Shown here piece by piece: positions 16,792-25,326 of a stretch of 34,941 nt of DNA. The position numbers and the translations under genes were made by a program. The notes below the pieces were generated by a model. The model saw only the letters and a list, made by a program, of their open reading frames with translations. It had not been told where the DNA came from and searched no databases. This stretch comes from Sneathiella sp. (GTDB lineage Bacteria > Pseudomonadota > Alphaproteobacteria > Sneathiellales > Sneathiellaceae), in assembly GCF_002694385.1 (NCBI RefSeq), contig NZ_NZMB01000016.1, forward strand, positions 216,693-251,633, in the 5' to 3' direction. Each line of letters starts with the position of its first letter. The first letter of the stretch is position 1.

Positions 16792-17967
16792 GTGAAAAAG
16801 ACACTTATCAGCATGGCATCCGCATTGGCCTTGCTGGGCGCTCCGGCGCTCGCTACGGCGGCTGACGCCGTCAAGATCGGCTTTGTAACAACGCTTTCGA
16901 CGGGTTCAGGCGCCATTGGCGAAGACATGCGCAATGCCGTCGAGCTTGCCATCGAACATCTTGGCGGCAAAATGGCGGGCCGGGATATCGACGTGATATA
17001 TGAAGATGACGCTTTCAAACCGGAAGTTGGCAAGCAAAAAACCGACAAGCTGGTCAAGAAAGACAATGTGGATTTCGTTGCCGGTTATATCTGGAGCCAT
17101 GTCCTGATGGCGTCTTACAAAAGCGCCGTGGATAATGGCAAGTTCCTGATCAGCTCCAATGCCGGGCCCAGCGCCCTCGCCGGCAAGCTCTGCCATCCGG
17201 ATGTCTTTTCCACCTCCTGGCAGAATGATCAGACCACTATGGCCATGGGCGATCTGCTCAACCAGCGCGGCATCAAGAAGCTGTATATCATGGCTCCCAA
17301 CTATGCGGCAGGCAAGAACATGGTTGAAGGGGTGGAACGCACCTTCAAGGGTGAGGTCATCGGCAAGGATATGACCAAATTTCCGGCTCAGCTCGATTTC
17401 TCGGCTGAGCTTGCCAAGGTGCGGGCGGCCGAACCGGATGCCCTTTTTGTCTTTTACCCGGGCCGCCACGGTGTCCAGCTCCTGACGCAGTACGCGCAGG
17501 CCGACCTCGCGAAAACGGTGCCGCTCTATACTGCCTTCACAATCGATTCTCTGAGTCTGCCCCGGGTTGGGGAGCAAGCTCTCGGCAGCCTGATGACCAT
17601 GTTCTGGTCGCCTGATTTGGACGTTCCGGCCAACAAGAAGTTCGTCAGTGATTTCAAGGCGAAACATGGTACATACCCAAGCCATTACGCCGCCCAGTCC
17701 TATGACACCATCATGCTGATCAACAGCGCCGTGGAAAAGGTGAAGGGAGATCTGTCCAACCGGGATGCGGTGCGGGATGCGCTCAAAGCCGCCGAGTTTG
17801 ACAGTATCCGGGGCGACTTTAAATTTGGCCATAACCATCTTCCGATCCAGGATTTCTATCTCCGCGAAGTCGTCAAGGATGCGGATGGCATGTATACAAC
17901 AAAAATCGTCGCCAAAGTATATGAGGATCATCAGGATCCCTATGCGGCGGAATGCAAGATGAACTAG
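16792..17967 (+). CDS. ABC transporter substrate-binding protein (branched-chain amino acid / organic acid type)
   Basis: A 391-aa type I periplasmic binding protein. The signal peptide is MKKTLISMASALALLGAPAL with an ATA cleavage site near residue 23. The mature start DAVKIGFVTTLSTGSGAIGED is typical of LivK-like receptors, followed by the two Rossmann-like lobes (DFVAGYIWSHV, KKLYIMAPNYAAGKNM, DALFVFYPGRHGVQ). It captures a ligand in the periplasm for LivHMGF. The neighbouring CoA-catabolic genes and the subfamily feel suggest an aromatic or organic acid as an alternative to Leu/Ile/Val, but this is inference. It starts with GTG, preceded by GGGAGA. Confidence 0.93.
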   Translation: MKKTLISMASALALLGAPALATAADAVKIGFVTTLSTGSGAIGEDMRNAVELAIEHLGGKMAGRDIDVIYEDDAFKPEVGKQKTDKLVKKDNVDFVAGYIWSHVLMASYKSAVDNGKFLISSNAGPSALAGKLCHPDVFSTSWQNDQTTMAMGDLLNQRGIKKLYIMAPNYAAGKNMVEGVERTFKGEVIGKDMTKFPAQLDFSAELAKVRAAEPDALFVFYPGRHGVQLLTQYAQADLAKTVPLYTAFTIDSLSLPRVGEQALGSLMTMFWSPDLDVPANKKFVSDFKAKHGTYPSHYAAQSYDTIMLINSAVEKVKGDLSNRDAVRDALKAAEFDSIRGDFKFGHNHLPIQDFYLREVVKDADGMYTTKIVAKVYEDHQDPYAAECKMN

Positions 17968-17993
17968 GCCGCACGGCCCGTTCTAGAAGATAA

Positions 17994-18028
17994 GCCCGCG
18001 CCCGGCCCCGGAAATCGGGATCGCGGGC
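17994..18028 (+). other. GC-rich hairpin between binding protein and permease genes
   Basis: GCCCGCG (17994-18000) pairs with CGCGGGC (18022-18028). An inner CCCG/CGGG stem (18007-18010/18016-18019) sits inside with a 6-nt bulge. No T-run follows. Such hairpins often protect the binding-protein mRNA 3' end or attenuate transcription so that permease levels stay lower; that role is inferred. Confidence 0.6.
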
Positions 18029-18065
18029 GGGCCTTCATCAAACCCGAGGGGGGTCACACAGACGC

Positions 18066-18995
18066 ATGAACTGGTTGCTTCTGCTGGAACAGATCCTGAA
18101 TGGTTTCCAGCTTGGTCTGCTGCTGTTTCTGCTGGCGGCCGGGCTGACGCTCGTTTTCGGCATCATGGACATGATCAATCTTGCCCATGGCTCACTTTAT
18201 ATGATGGGCGCCTATTTCTGCGCCACCTTCACCAGCTGGACCGGATCCTTTCTGCTTGGCGCGCTATTGACGTTACCCGCGGTATTTCTGCTCGGTGTTC
18301 TGGTCGAACTGGTCGCGCTTCGCACCCTCTATACACGTGATCATCTCGATCAGGTGATGGCCACCTTTGGCCTCATCCTCTTTTTCAATGAAGCAACGCG
18401 CCTTATCTGGGGGCCGGTCGGACTGGTGATACCACTCCCTGATTTCCTCAGTCAGACCGTGGAAATCATTCCCGACGCGCCCTACCCCGCGTTTCGGCTG
18501 CTGATCATTATTGTCGGCTTTATTATCGCCGGACTTCTGTATTTCCTCGTTACGCGAACACGGCTCGGCATGCTGATCCGTGCCGGGGCCAGCAACCGCG
18601 AAATGATCGGCGCTCTCGGCATCAATATCCGCCTGCTGTTTACGCTAGTGTTCGGTCTTGGCGCGGCTCTGGCTGGGCTTGCCGGGCTGATGGCCGGACC
18701 CATTCTCTCGGTCGAGATCGGCATGGGCGAAAGCATCCTCATTCTCACCCTCGTCGTCATCGTCATCGGCGGCATTGGTTCTATCAAGGGAGCTTTCATC
18801 GCGGCCATCCTGATCGGACTTATCGATACGGTCGGGCGCTCGTTCCTGCCGGAACTGCTGGATATCTTCTTGCCCTCCGACAGCGCGGCGACAGCAGCGC
18901 CCGCCATTGCCTCCATGCTGATCTATCTACTGATGGCGCTCATTCTCGCCATTCGGCCGCAAGGACTGTTTCCGCCGAAGGGGGTCGGTAAATGA
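18066..18995 (+). CDS. livH: Branched-chain amino acid-type ABC transporter permease LivH
   Basis: A 309-aa integral membrane permease with about 8 hydrophobic segments. The N-terminus LEQILNGFQLGLLLFLLAAGLTLVFGIMDMINLAHG is typical of LivH: the GLTL..G...INLAHG motif. The cytoplasmic coupling-loop region is RAGASNREMIGALGIN, near residue 180. It forms the inner-membrane channel with LivM. Its stop overlaps the livM start by 4 bp (ATGA). There is a 98-bp gap with a hairpin between it and the binding-protein gene. Confidence 0.95.
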   Translation: MNWLLLLEQILNGFQLGLLLFLLAAGLTLVFGIMDMINLAHGSLYMMGAYFCATFTSWTGSFLLGALLTLPAVFLLGVLVELVALRTLYTRDHLDQVMATFGLILFFNEATRLIWGPVGLVIPLPDFLSQTVEIIPDAPYPAFRLLIIIVGFIIAGLLYFLVTRTRLGMLIRAGASNREMIGALGINIRLLFTLVFGLGAALAGLAGLMAGPILSVEIGMGESILILTLVVIVIGGIGSIKGAFIAAILIGLIDTVGRSFLPELLDIFLPSDSAATAAPAIASMLIYLLMALILAIRPQGLFPPKGVGK

Positions 18996-19987
18996 CCATA
19001 ACACCCCGCCATTTCATCAATGCCCTGCTGCTGGTTATCCTGGCGCTGGTTCCCGTCATCACCGACTGGATGGGCGACAGTTTCTACACGGGTCTCATCT
19101 CCCGCATTCTGATCCTCGCCATTGCCGCGCTCAGCCTCAACCTGCTGATCGGCTATGGCGGCATGGTCAGCTTCGGTCATGCCGCTTATCTCGGTGTTGG
19201 CGCCTATGCGGTCGGAATTGGCGCCTTCCATGCCTTCGAGGATGGCATTGACTGGATGCTGAACGGCTATGTCCAGCTAGCCGCCGCCATTGTGGGCTCC
19301 GCTCTCATTGCTCTTGTCATCGGCGCCATCAGCCTGCGCACCCGCGGCGTGTACTTTATCATGATCACCATGGCTTTTTCGCAAATGCTGTATTTCACCG
19401 CCGTCGGGGTGGAAACCTATGGCGCGGACGACGGGCTGTCGATCTATTCACGCAGTGACATGCTGGGCCTGATTGATCTTGGCAACGAGAAAAGCCTCTA
19501 TTATCTGATTTTCATCTCGCTGCTTGTCATACTCTATCTGATGCATCGGCTGGTCAACTCCCCCTTTGGCAATGTCATTCGCGGCGCAAAATCCAACGAG
19601 GCGCGCATGCGCACCATCGGCTTTTCCCCCTATCGCTATCGTCTGACCGCCTTCGTTATCGCCGGAGTGATCGCCGGATATGCCGGTTTCCTGATGGCCA
19701 ACCTTAATGATTTTGTCAGCCCCGACGTCATGCACTGGACCCGTTCAGGCGATTTGATCATCATGATCATTCTCGGCGGGATCGGCAGCCTGTTCGGCCC
19801 GCTCTATGGCGCGCTGGCCTTTCTGATGCTCGAAGAGCTGCTGTCCTCCGTTCCCTACTCCATTGGCGGACTGCATCTTGGCGAATATTGGCAGCTTATT
19901 TTTGGGCCGCTGCTCATCCTCATTGTCCTGTTCGCTCGCAACGGGATTGACAGTTTTCTTCCTGGCAATGCAAGGCGGAGCGAATGA
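18992..19987 (+). CDS. livM: Branched-chain amino acid-type ABC transporter permease LivM
   Basis: A 331-aa permease with multiple membrane segments and the LivM signature LSLNLLIGYGGMVSFGHAAYLGVGAYA near residues 46-72. ISLRTRGVYFIMITMAFSQM and the coupling region GAKSNEARMRTIGFSPYRYR follow. It pairs with LivH to form the translocation pathway. It overlaps livH upstream and livG downstream by 4 bp each, so the genes are translationally coupled. The C-terminus is short and charged. Confidence 0.95.
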   Translation: MTITPRHFINALLLVILALVPVITDWMGDSFYTGLISRILILAIAALSLNLLIGYGGMVSFGHAAYLGVGAYAVGIGAFHAFEDGIDWMLNGYVQLAAAIVGSALIALVIGAISLRTRGVYFIMITMAFSQMLYFTAVGVETYGADDGLSIYSRSDMLGLIDLGNEKSLYYLIFISLLVILYLMHRLVNSPFGNVIRGAKSNEARMRTIGFSPYRYRLTAFVIAGVIAGYAGFLMANLNDFVSPDVMHWTRSGDLIIMIILGGIGSLFGPLYGALAFLMLEELLSSVPYSIGGLHLGEYWQLIFGPLLILIVLFARNGIDSFLPGNARRSE

Positions 19988-20742
19988 GCGATATGCCCGG
20001 GAACATCCTTGTCGTCGAGCATCTGGAGAAACGCTATGACGGACTTCTCGCAACCGATGATTTGTCTCTTGCCGTACGGGAGGGGGAACTGCATGCCATC
20101 ATCGGGCCGAATGGCGCGGGCAAGACGACACTCATCAAACAGCTAACCGGGGAGGTCCGCCCTGATGGCGGCACAATCACCTTTGCCGGGCGCAATATCC
20201 GGCGGCTTTCGGAAGCGGAGCGGTCGCATGTCGGCCTCGCCCGATCATTCCAGATTACCAGCCTATTCAAGGATTTTACGGTACTGGAGAATGTCCGTCT
20301 TGCCGTTCAGGCCCACACCGGCCACTCTTTTCATTTCTGGCGCTATGTAAACAGCGACAAACGGCTGACAGATGCCGCGCTTGAGATTCTGCGCTATATG
20401 GAATTGGACGCCAGTGCCGATACCATCGTCGCCCGCCTCAGCCACGGCGAGCAGCGCCAGCTTGAAATTGCTGTCGCGCTTGCCACAAAGCCGAAGATGC
20501 TGTTGCTGGATGAACCCATGGCGGGCATGTCGGGAGAAGACAGCGAACGGCTCATCAATCGGCTTGCCGCGCTCAAAGCCCGTTACAGTATACTGCTGGT
20601 CGAACATGATATGGACGCCGTTTTCAGTTTGGCCGACCGGATTACGGTGCTTGTCTATGGCCGGGCCATCGCCACGGGCACGCCAGAGGAAATTCGCGAG
20701 AATAAACAGGTCCGCGAGGCCTATCTCGGGGAGGAGGCATGA
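19984..20742 (+). CDS. livG: ABC transporter ATP-binding protein LivG
   Basis: A 252-aa ABC ATPase with Walker A GPNGAGKT (41-48), Q-loop (ARSFQITSLF), signature LSHGEQRQLEIA (H in place of the usual G), Walker B MLLLDEPMAGM and the switch His in LLVEHDMDAVF. The helical stretch typical of LivG lies after the Q-loop. It powers uptake with LivF. It overlaps livM by 4 bp, and livF starts 1 bp after its stop. Confidence 0.95.
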   Translation: MSDMPGNILVVEHLEKRYDGLLATDDLSLAVREGELHAIIGPNGAGKTTLIKQLTGEVRPDGGTITFAGRNIRRLSEAERSHVGLARSFQITSLFKDFTVLENVRLAVQAHTGHSFHFWRYVNSDKRLTDAALEILRYMELDASADTIVARLSHGEQRQLEIAVALATKPKMLLLDEPMAGMSGEDSERLINRLAALKARYSILLVEHDMDAVFSLADRITVLVYGRAIATGTPEEIRENKQVREAYLGEEA

Positions 20743-20743
20743 C

Positions 20744-21448
20744 ATGATTCTGGAAGTGCAGGATATCGACAGTTTTTATGGCCAAAGCCAGGTATTGTTC
20801 GGCATGTCTCTCGCCATCAAGGAAGGCGAAGTCGTCACTCTGATGGGGCGCAACGGCATGGGCAAGACAACCACCATTCGCGCCATTATGGGGCTGACAC
20901 CGGCACGACGGGGGGTCATCCGCTTCCATGGGCAGGCGATCACCGCCCTTCCTCCCTATCGCATCGCCCGGCGCGGCATTGCCCTGGTACCGGAAGGTCG
21001 GCTGATTTCTCCCAATCTTTCTGTGGAGGAAAATTTGCTCGCAACCGCCACATCCGGCCCTTCTGGCAAGGGCCGATGGACACAGGATGCCATCTGGAAT
21101 CTTTTTCCGCGGCTCAGTGAACGTCGCAGCAGCATGGGCAACCAGCTCTCCGGCGGGGAACAGCAGATGCTCGCCATTGCCCGGGCGTTAATGACTAATC
21201 CGGAATTGCTGCTGCTGGATGAGGCCACGGAAGGACTCGCACCGCTGATCCGGCAGGAAATCTGGCAATGCCTGCATGAATTGAAGCAGGAAGGGCTAGC
21301 AATTCTTGTCATCGACAAAAACATTCAGGCGCTCAGCCGAATTGCCAATCGTCATTATATAATTGAAAAGGGAATGATCGTCTGGGAAGGCTCATCTGAC
21401 GAATTAGCAGCCCATGAAAGTATCAAAAACAGATACCTTGGCATCTGA
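20744..21448 (+). CDS. livF: ABC transporter ATP-binding protein LivF
   Basis: A 234-aa ABC ATPase starting MILEVQDIDSFYGQSQVLFG, with Walker A GRNGMGKT (35-42), signature LSGGEQQMLAIARAL and Walker B LLLLDEATEGLAP. These are the compact LivF features. The frame is open further upstream (from 20372), but that part is a shadow of livG. The start at 20744 is supported by GGGGAGGAGG and by family alignment. In the switch region the usual EH pair reads VIDKNIQ, so His is replaced by Asn, as is common in LivF. It is the last gene of the importer operon. Confidence 0.95.
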   Translation: MILEVQDIDSFYGQSQVLFGMSLAIKEGEVVTLMGRNGMGKTTTIRAIMGLTPARRGVIRFHGQAITALPPYRIARRGIALVPEGRLISPNLSVEENLLATATSGPSGKGRWTQDAIWNLFPRLSERRSSMGNQLSGGEQQMLAIARALMTNPELLLLDEATEGLAPLIRQEIWQCLHELKQEGLAILVIDKNIQALSRIANRHYIIEKGMIVWEGSSDELAAHESIKNRYLGI

Positions 21449-21619
21449 CATTCTATCTGATGGAGAATTGTCAATCCAGACCTGCCACAGCCGGTATAAA
21501 GTTAGCTGATGATCGCCAAAAAGTGCAATTTTCAATATAATTTTTTATATCAGAGAGATTAAATAGAGGTTATATAACTGCTATAAAGAACTCCAAAAAT
21601 ATTGACTATCTGACAGGGA

Positions 21620-22660
21620 TTGTTTGACTTGCAACTATCTAACGATTTTGAGAAAGTCCGCGACCTCGCCAAGAAAACAATGGCCCTGATGCAAGAGAGA
21701 GGAATACGGCAAACCCCGCCCAATTATGCCATCTGGTATGAATATATTCAGGAAAGCAACCCGAACCTGACGCGGGCGGTAAATGAAGCGCTTGCAAAAA
21801 ACGGGAAGTTTACGGAAAAGATCGGCGCAGAGCTGTATGACCGTTTCTTCACGCGGGAACAGGAAAGCAAGGCGGTTGAGGAAACCAGTCGGCTGGTCCA
21901 ACAATCCATGGACAGCATGATGGGAGATCTGACCCGGACGAACAATGATATTTCCAGTTATGGGGAACAGCTTCATGACTTCGCGACCCGTGCCGAAGGG
22001 CTTGACGGTGTAGAACTACAAGCCGTGATCGACCAGATCATTACCCAGACCCACTCTGTTTCCGATAATACACGCAGTCTTCAGAACGGGCTGGAAAGCG
22101 CCTCCCGCGAAATTGCTGATCTGAAACGCCGTTTGCAATTTGTTCAGAAAGAAGCCTATACGGATTCCCTGACCGGCATCGCCAACCGCAAAAGCTTTGA
22201 TGAGTATCTCGCGAAAATGATTGCCGAAACCAAGGAAAGCGGGACGACGCTCTGTCTTATCATCGCGGATATTGATCATTTCAAACAGTTCAACGACATC
22301 CATGGACATACCTTTGGTGACCAGGTGATCAAGCTGGTGGCCGCAACGCTATCAAAAGGTATCGATCACCGCGCCATGGCCGCCCGTTACGGCGGTGAAG
22401 AATTTGGCATCATCCTTCCCGATACCCCCATCAGCGATGCCGTCAATCTCGCCAATGATCTCCGGATGGCCATATCGGCAAAAAAGCTGGTCAAGCGATC
22501 CACCAAGACCGAAGTCGGTAAAATCACAATGTCGTTTGGCGTGACCTCTTACGCTCGCCCTGAAGATGCAATTGGCATAATCAACCGCGCCGACAAGGCC
22601 CTTTATGAAGCCAAAAAGACAGGGCGTAACTGCGTCAAACATCTTCGACCGATCATTTGA
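21620..22660 (+). CDS. Diguanylate cyclase (GGDEF domain)
   Basis: A 346-aa protein. The N-terminal helical region (about 1-165), with YAIWYEYIQESNPNL and a long predicted coiled coil, is followed by a GGDEF domain with DSLTGIANRKSFDEYL, DIDHFKQFND and active-site GGEEF (258-262). It should make cyclic di-GMP from GTP. The RxxD product-inhibition site is absent at the expected spacing (DHRA is present instead). No membrane segment is visible, so it is a cytosolic sensor or cyclase. It starts with TTG at 21620; a TTG three codons later (21629) sits better behind AGGG. It is preceded by a 171-bp AT-rich gap with palindrome GTTATATAAC (21569-21578). Confidence 0.93.
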   Translation: MFDLQLSNDFEKVRDLAKKTMALMQERGIRQTPPNYAIWYEYIQESNPNLTRAVNEALAKNGKFTEKIGAELYDRFFTREQESKAVEETSRLVQQSMDSMMGDLTRTNNDISSYGEQLHDFATRAEGLDGVELQAVIDQIITQTHSVSDNTRSLQNGLESASREIADLKRRLQFVQKEAYTDSLTGIANRKSFDEYLAKMIAETKESGTTLCLIIADIDHFKQFNDIHGHTFGDQVIKLVAATLSKGIDHRAMAARYGGEEFGIILPDTPISDAVNLANDLRMAISAKKLVKRSTKTEVGKITMSFGVTSYARPEDAIGIINRADKALYEAKKTGRNCVKHLRPII

Positions 22661-22711
22661 AAAGAGGGTATCCATCTAGCCGACTGGTCTGGTGATTGCG
22701 TCCCCTCTTTT
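22660..22711 (+). terminator. Probable terminator after the GGDEF gene
   Basis: AAAAGAGGG (22660-22668, starting at the last base of the stop) pairs with CCCTCTTTT (22703-22711) around a 34-nt interior. The T-run is part of the stem. The long loop makes it less certain than the other terminators. Confidence 0.5.
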
Positions 22712-22794
22712 CGAGGTGCAATAAAGTCCTGTCTTCCCCCCGACTCATCCATTAGTCTGCTTGCAACGGTAACGGGAAAGAAAGAAAAACCAGA

Positions 22795-23580
22795 ATGTCT
22801 TACAACACTATCAAATTTGACGTTCGGGATGCAGTCGCCAAAATCACACTGAACCGGCCTGACAAGCTCAACGCCTTCAGTGACGAGATGCATGAGGAAC
22901 TTCGCGCCATCATGCCGACCCTTGCAAGCGACAAGGTGCGCGCCGTGCTGATCACCGGGGAAGGACGCGCCTTTGGCGCCGGAGCCGATCTGTCGGGAGA
23001 AAGCGCATCGGGCGGCCCCGCTCTCGATGCTGGAGAGACCCTGGAAAAGAACTACAACCCCCTGATCCTTTTCCTGCGCAATCTTGATAAGCCCGTGATT
23101 GCCGCCGTCAACGGCATTGCGGCGGGCGCCAGCATGAGCCTCGCGCTGGCTTGCGACATCGTCCTCGCCGCGAAGTCCGCGTCCTTCCTGCAGGCCTTCT
23201 GCAATATCGGCCTGATCCCCGATGCCGGCAGCACCTATTTCCTGCCCCGCCTTGTCGGCCCCGGCAAGGCCATGGGGTTGACTATGCTGGGCGAGAAGCT
23301 CCCGGCGGAAGAGGCGGAACGGATGGGACTGATCTGGAAATGTTATGAGGATGCCGAACTCATGCCGGCCGCCGAAGCCCTTGCCGCACGCATGGCTGCT
23401 GGCCCCACCAAGGGCTATGCTCTCATCAAAAAGGCCATGAACGCCAGCCTGGAAAATGATCTCGCGCAGCAGCTTGATATCGAAAGAGACTATCAACGAG
23501 CCGCCGCTGAAACCGAGGACTTCGGCGAGGGCGTTGCCGCCTTCCTGCAAAAGCGCAGGGCTGATTTCAAGGGCCGTTGA
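22795..23580 (+). CDS. paaG: PaaG-like enoyl-CoA isomerase/hydratase
   Basis: A 261-aa crotonase. GRAFGAGADLSGE forms the oxyanion site, and a YNPLI segment and GLIPDAGSTYFLPR follow, with Asp143 where PaaG-type isomerases have their catalytic Asp. Both glutamates used by ordinary enoyl-CoA hydratases are replaced, as in PaaG. PaaG converts the ring epoxide of phenylacetyl-CoA to the oxepin and isomerises later intermediates. It is the first of three tightly packed genes (1-bp gap to paaI). A general beta-oxidation crotonase remains possible. Confidence 0.8.
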   Translation: MSYNTIKFDVRDAVAKITLNRPDKLNAFSDEMHEELRAIMPTLASDKVRAVLITGEGRAFGAGADLSGESASGGPALDAGETLEKNYNPLILFLRNLDKPVIAAVNGIAAGASMSLALACDIVLAAKSASFLQAFCNIGLIPDAGSTYFLPRLVGPGKAMGLTMLGEKLPAEEAERMGLIWKCYEDAELMPAAEALAARMAAGPTKGYALIKKAMNASLENDLAQQLDIERDYQRAAAETEDFGEGVAAFLQKRRADFKGR

Positions 23581-23581
23581 G

Positions 23582-24046
23582 ATGGCAAAGAATGAAGGAT
23601 TAAGCACCGAGGCCATTGCCCGCACTGTGGCCGAGACCATGTATCGTAAAGATGTGGCCTCATCTTCGATCGGCATTACACCGAAAGAAATACGCCCTGG
23701 CCATGCGGTGATGACCCTCCGGATTACCGAAGCAATGCTGAACAGCCACGGGATGTGCCATGGCGGCTATATCTTTATGCTCGCCGATTCCACTTTTGCC
23801 TACGCCTGCAACAGCTATAATCAGAATACGGTGGCCGCCGCCGCCCAGATCAATTTCCTCCGTCCTGTCGTCCTTAACGAGTTGCTCACCGCAACCGCGA
23901 CGGAAATTTCCAAGACCGGCCGGACCGGCCTTTATGATGTTGTTGTAAAAAACGAGGCGGAGGAGACCGTTGCCTGTTTTCGAGGTAATGCCCATACCAT
24001 AAAGGGGCAAATGATTCCGGGACTTAGCGAAAGAGACGAACAATGA
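23582..24046 (+). CDS. paaI: Hydroxyphenylacetyl-CoA-type thioesterase PaaI
   Basis: A 154-aa hotdog thioesterase with the PaaI signature NSHGMCHGGYIFMLADSTFAYACNSYN. The HGG and Asp of this stretch form the active site. PaaI is thought to release CoA from dead-end ring-hydroxylated phenylacetyl-CoA products. The start at 23582 (MAKNEGLSTEAIARTVAET) lies one base after the paaG stop. The longer open frame is a shadow over paaG. It overlaps the paaJ start by 4 bp (ATGA). Confidence 0.88.
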   Translation: MAKNEGLSTEAIARTVAETMYRKDVASSSIGITPKEIRPGHAVMTLRITEAMLNSHGMCHGGYIFMLADSTFAYACNSYNQNTVAAAAQINFLRPVVLNELLTATATEISKTGRTGLYDVVVKNEAEETVACFRGNAHTIKGQMIPGLSERDEQ

Positions 24047-25245
24047 AAAATGCCTATATCTGTGATGCCGTCCGCACGCCCATCGGCCGTTACGGCGGCA
24101 CCCTTTCCGCTGTACGTGCGGATGATCTTGGCGCCATACCGATCCGTGCCCTGATGGAGCGTAACCCCTCTGTCGACTGGGAGAAGGTCGATGATGTGGT
24201 TTACGGCAATGCCAATCAGGCCGGTGAAGACAACCGCAACGTTGCCCGCATGAGCGCCCTGCTCGCCGGATTACCTGAACAGGTTGCCGGGGCGACAATC
24301 AACCGCCTGTGCGGCTCCGGCATGGATGCGACGGCCTCCATCGCCCGCCAGATCATGACCGGGGAGGCTCATCTCGGTATTTCAGGCGGGGTGGAAAGTA
24401 TGAGCCGGGCACCCTTCGTCATGGGCAAGGCGGATACGGCCTTCTCGCGCAATGCCGAGATTTTCGACACCACCATCGGCTGGCGGTTTGTGAACAAGAA
24501 GATGCAGGAACAATATGGCATCGATTCCATGCCGGAAACGGCTGAAAACGTGGCCGAGGATTACCAGATCCGCCGCGAGGATCAGGATCTTTTCGCGCTT
24601 CGCAGTCAGGAAAAGGCCGCGGCCGCACAGGCTAACGGTTCCTTCGATGATGAAATCATCCCTGTCGTCATTCCGCAGCGCAAGGGCGATGCCATTGTTG
24701 TGGACAAGGACGAGCACCCCCGCGCCACGACCATCGATAAGCTGGCCGCGCTGAAAGCCCCTTTCCGCAAGGGCGGATCCGTCACGGCGGGCAATGCCTC
24801 CGGTGTCAATGATGGCGCCTGCGCTATCCTGCTGGCCTCGGATGAGGCGGTGAAACAATATAATCTCACCCCGAAATCCCGTATTCTGGGAACGGCCTAT
24901 GCCGGTGTTCCGCCCCGCATCATGGGCATCGGCCCGGCCCCGGCCAGCAAAAAACTTCTGGAACGGCTCGGCCTCTCTCTCGACGACATGGATATTATCG
25001 AGCTCAATGAGGCCTTTGCCGCGCAGGGGCTGGCTGTCATGCGCGAGCTGGGTCTCAAGGATGATGACCCGCGCGTCAACCCCCTCGGCGGGGCGATTGC
25101 GCTTGGCCATCCGCTCGGCATGTCAGGCGCGCGATTGCTGACCACTGCCACTTACCAGCTGCAGCGGACCAGTGGCCGCTACGCCCTTTGCACCATGTGC
25201 ATCGGTGTCGGCCAGGGCATTGCAACGGTGATCGAGCGGGTCTGA
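24043..25245 (+). CDS. paaJ: 3-oxoadipyl-CoA / 3-oxo-5,6-dehydrosuberyl-CoA thiolase
   Basis: A 400-aa thiolase. The acylated Cys90 sits in [10 protein letters not shown]. The NEAFAAQG motif, His356 in [12 protein letters not shown] and Cys386 in [10 protein letters not shown] complete the active site. The N-terminus [19 protein letters not shown] and the stretch [14 protein letters not shown] are very like PaaJ/PcaF. It cleaves 3-oxoadipyl-CoA to succinyl-CoA and acetyl-CoA. Linkage to paaG and paaI favours PaaJ over PcaF. It is translationally coupled to paaI. Confidence 0.9.
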   Translation: MKNAYICDAVRTPIGRYGGTLSAVRADDLGAIPIRALMERNPSVDWEKVDDVVYGNANQAGEDNRNVARMSALLAGLPEQVAGATINRLCGSGMDATASIARQIMTGEAHLGISGGVESMSRAPFVMGKADTAFSRNAEIFDTTIGWRFVNKKMQEQYGIDSMPETAENVAEDYQIRREDQDLFALRSQEKAAAAQANGSFDDEIIPVVIPQRKGDAIVVDKDEHPRATTIDKLAALKAPFRKGGSVTAGNASGVNDGACAILLASDEAVKQYNLTPKSRILGTAYAGVPPRIMGIGPAPASKKLLERLGLSLDDMDIIELNEAFAAQGLAVMRELGLKDDDPRVNPLGGAIALGHPLGMSGARLLTTATYQLQRTSGRYALCTMCIGVGQGIATVIERV

Positions 25246-25326
25246 TCGGATAGCGTCCAAATCCGGAAAACCCGGCGTTTTAAAAAGCGCCGGGCATCCC
25301 TTCCAGAGCGACAAAGGATAAGTGAG

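Noticed and set aside
16906-17931. Minus-strand open frame (341 codons) opposite the substrate-binding protein gene
   Set aside because: It is a shadow of a clear signal-peptide-bearing binding protein and has no recognisable domain.
20372-20743. N-terminal extension of the LivF frame
   Set aside because: This part runs in another frame over livG. The LivF family start and the ribosome site place the start at 20744.
22603-23676. Minus-strand open frame (357 codons) opposite the PaaG-like gene
   Set aside because: It crosses three real genes and an intergenic gap, which a true gene would not fit. No motif is present.
25271-25294. CCCGGCG/CGCCGGG hairpin after paaJ as a terminator
   Set aside because: There is no T-run on the plus strand after the stem and the loop is 10 nt. 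It may affect RNA stability, but termination is not supported.
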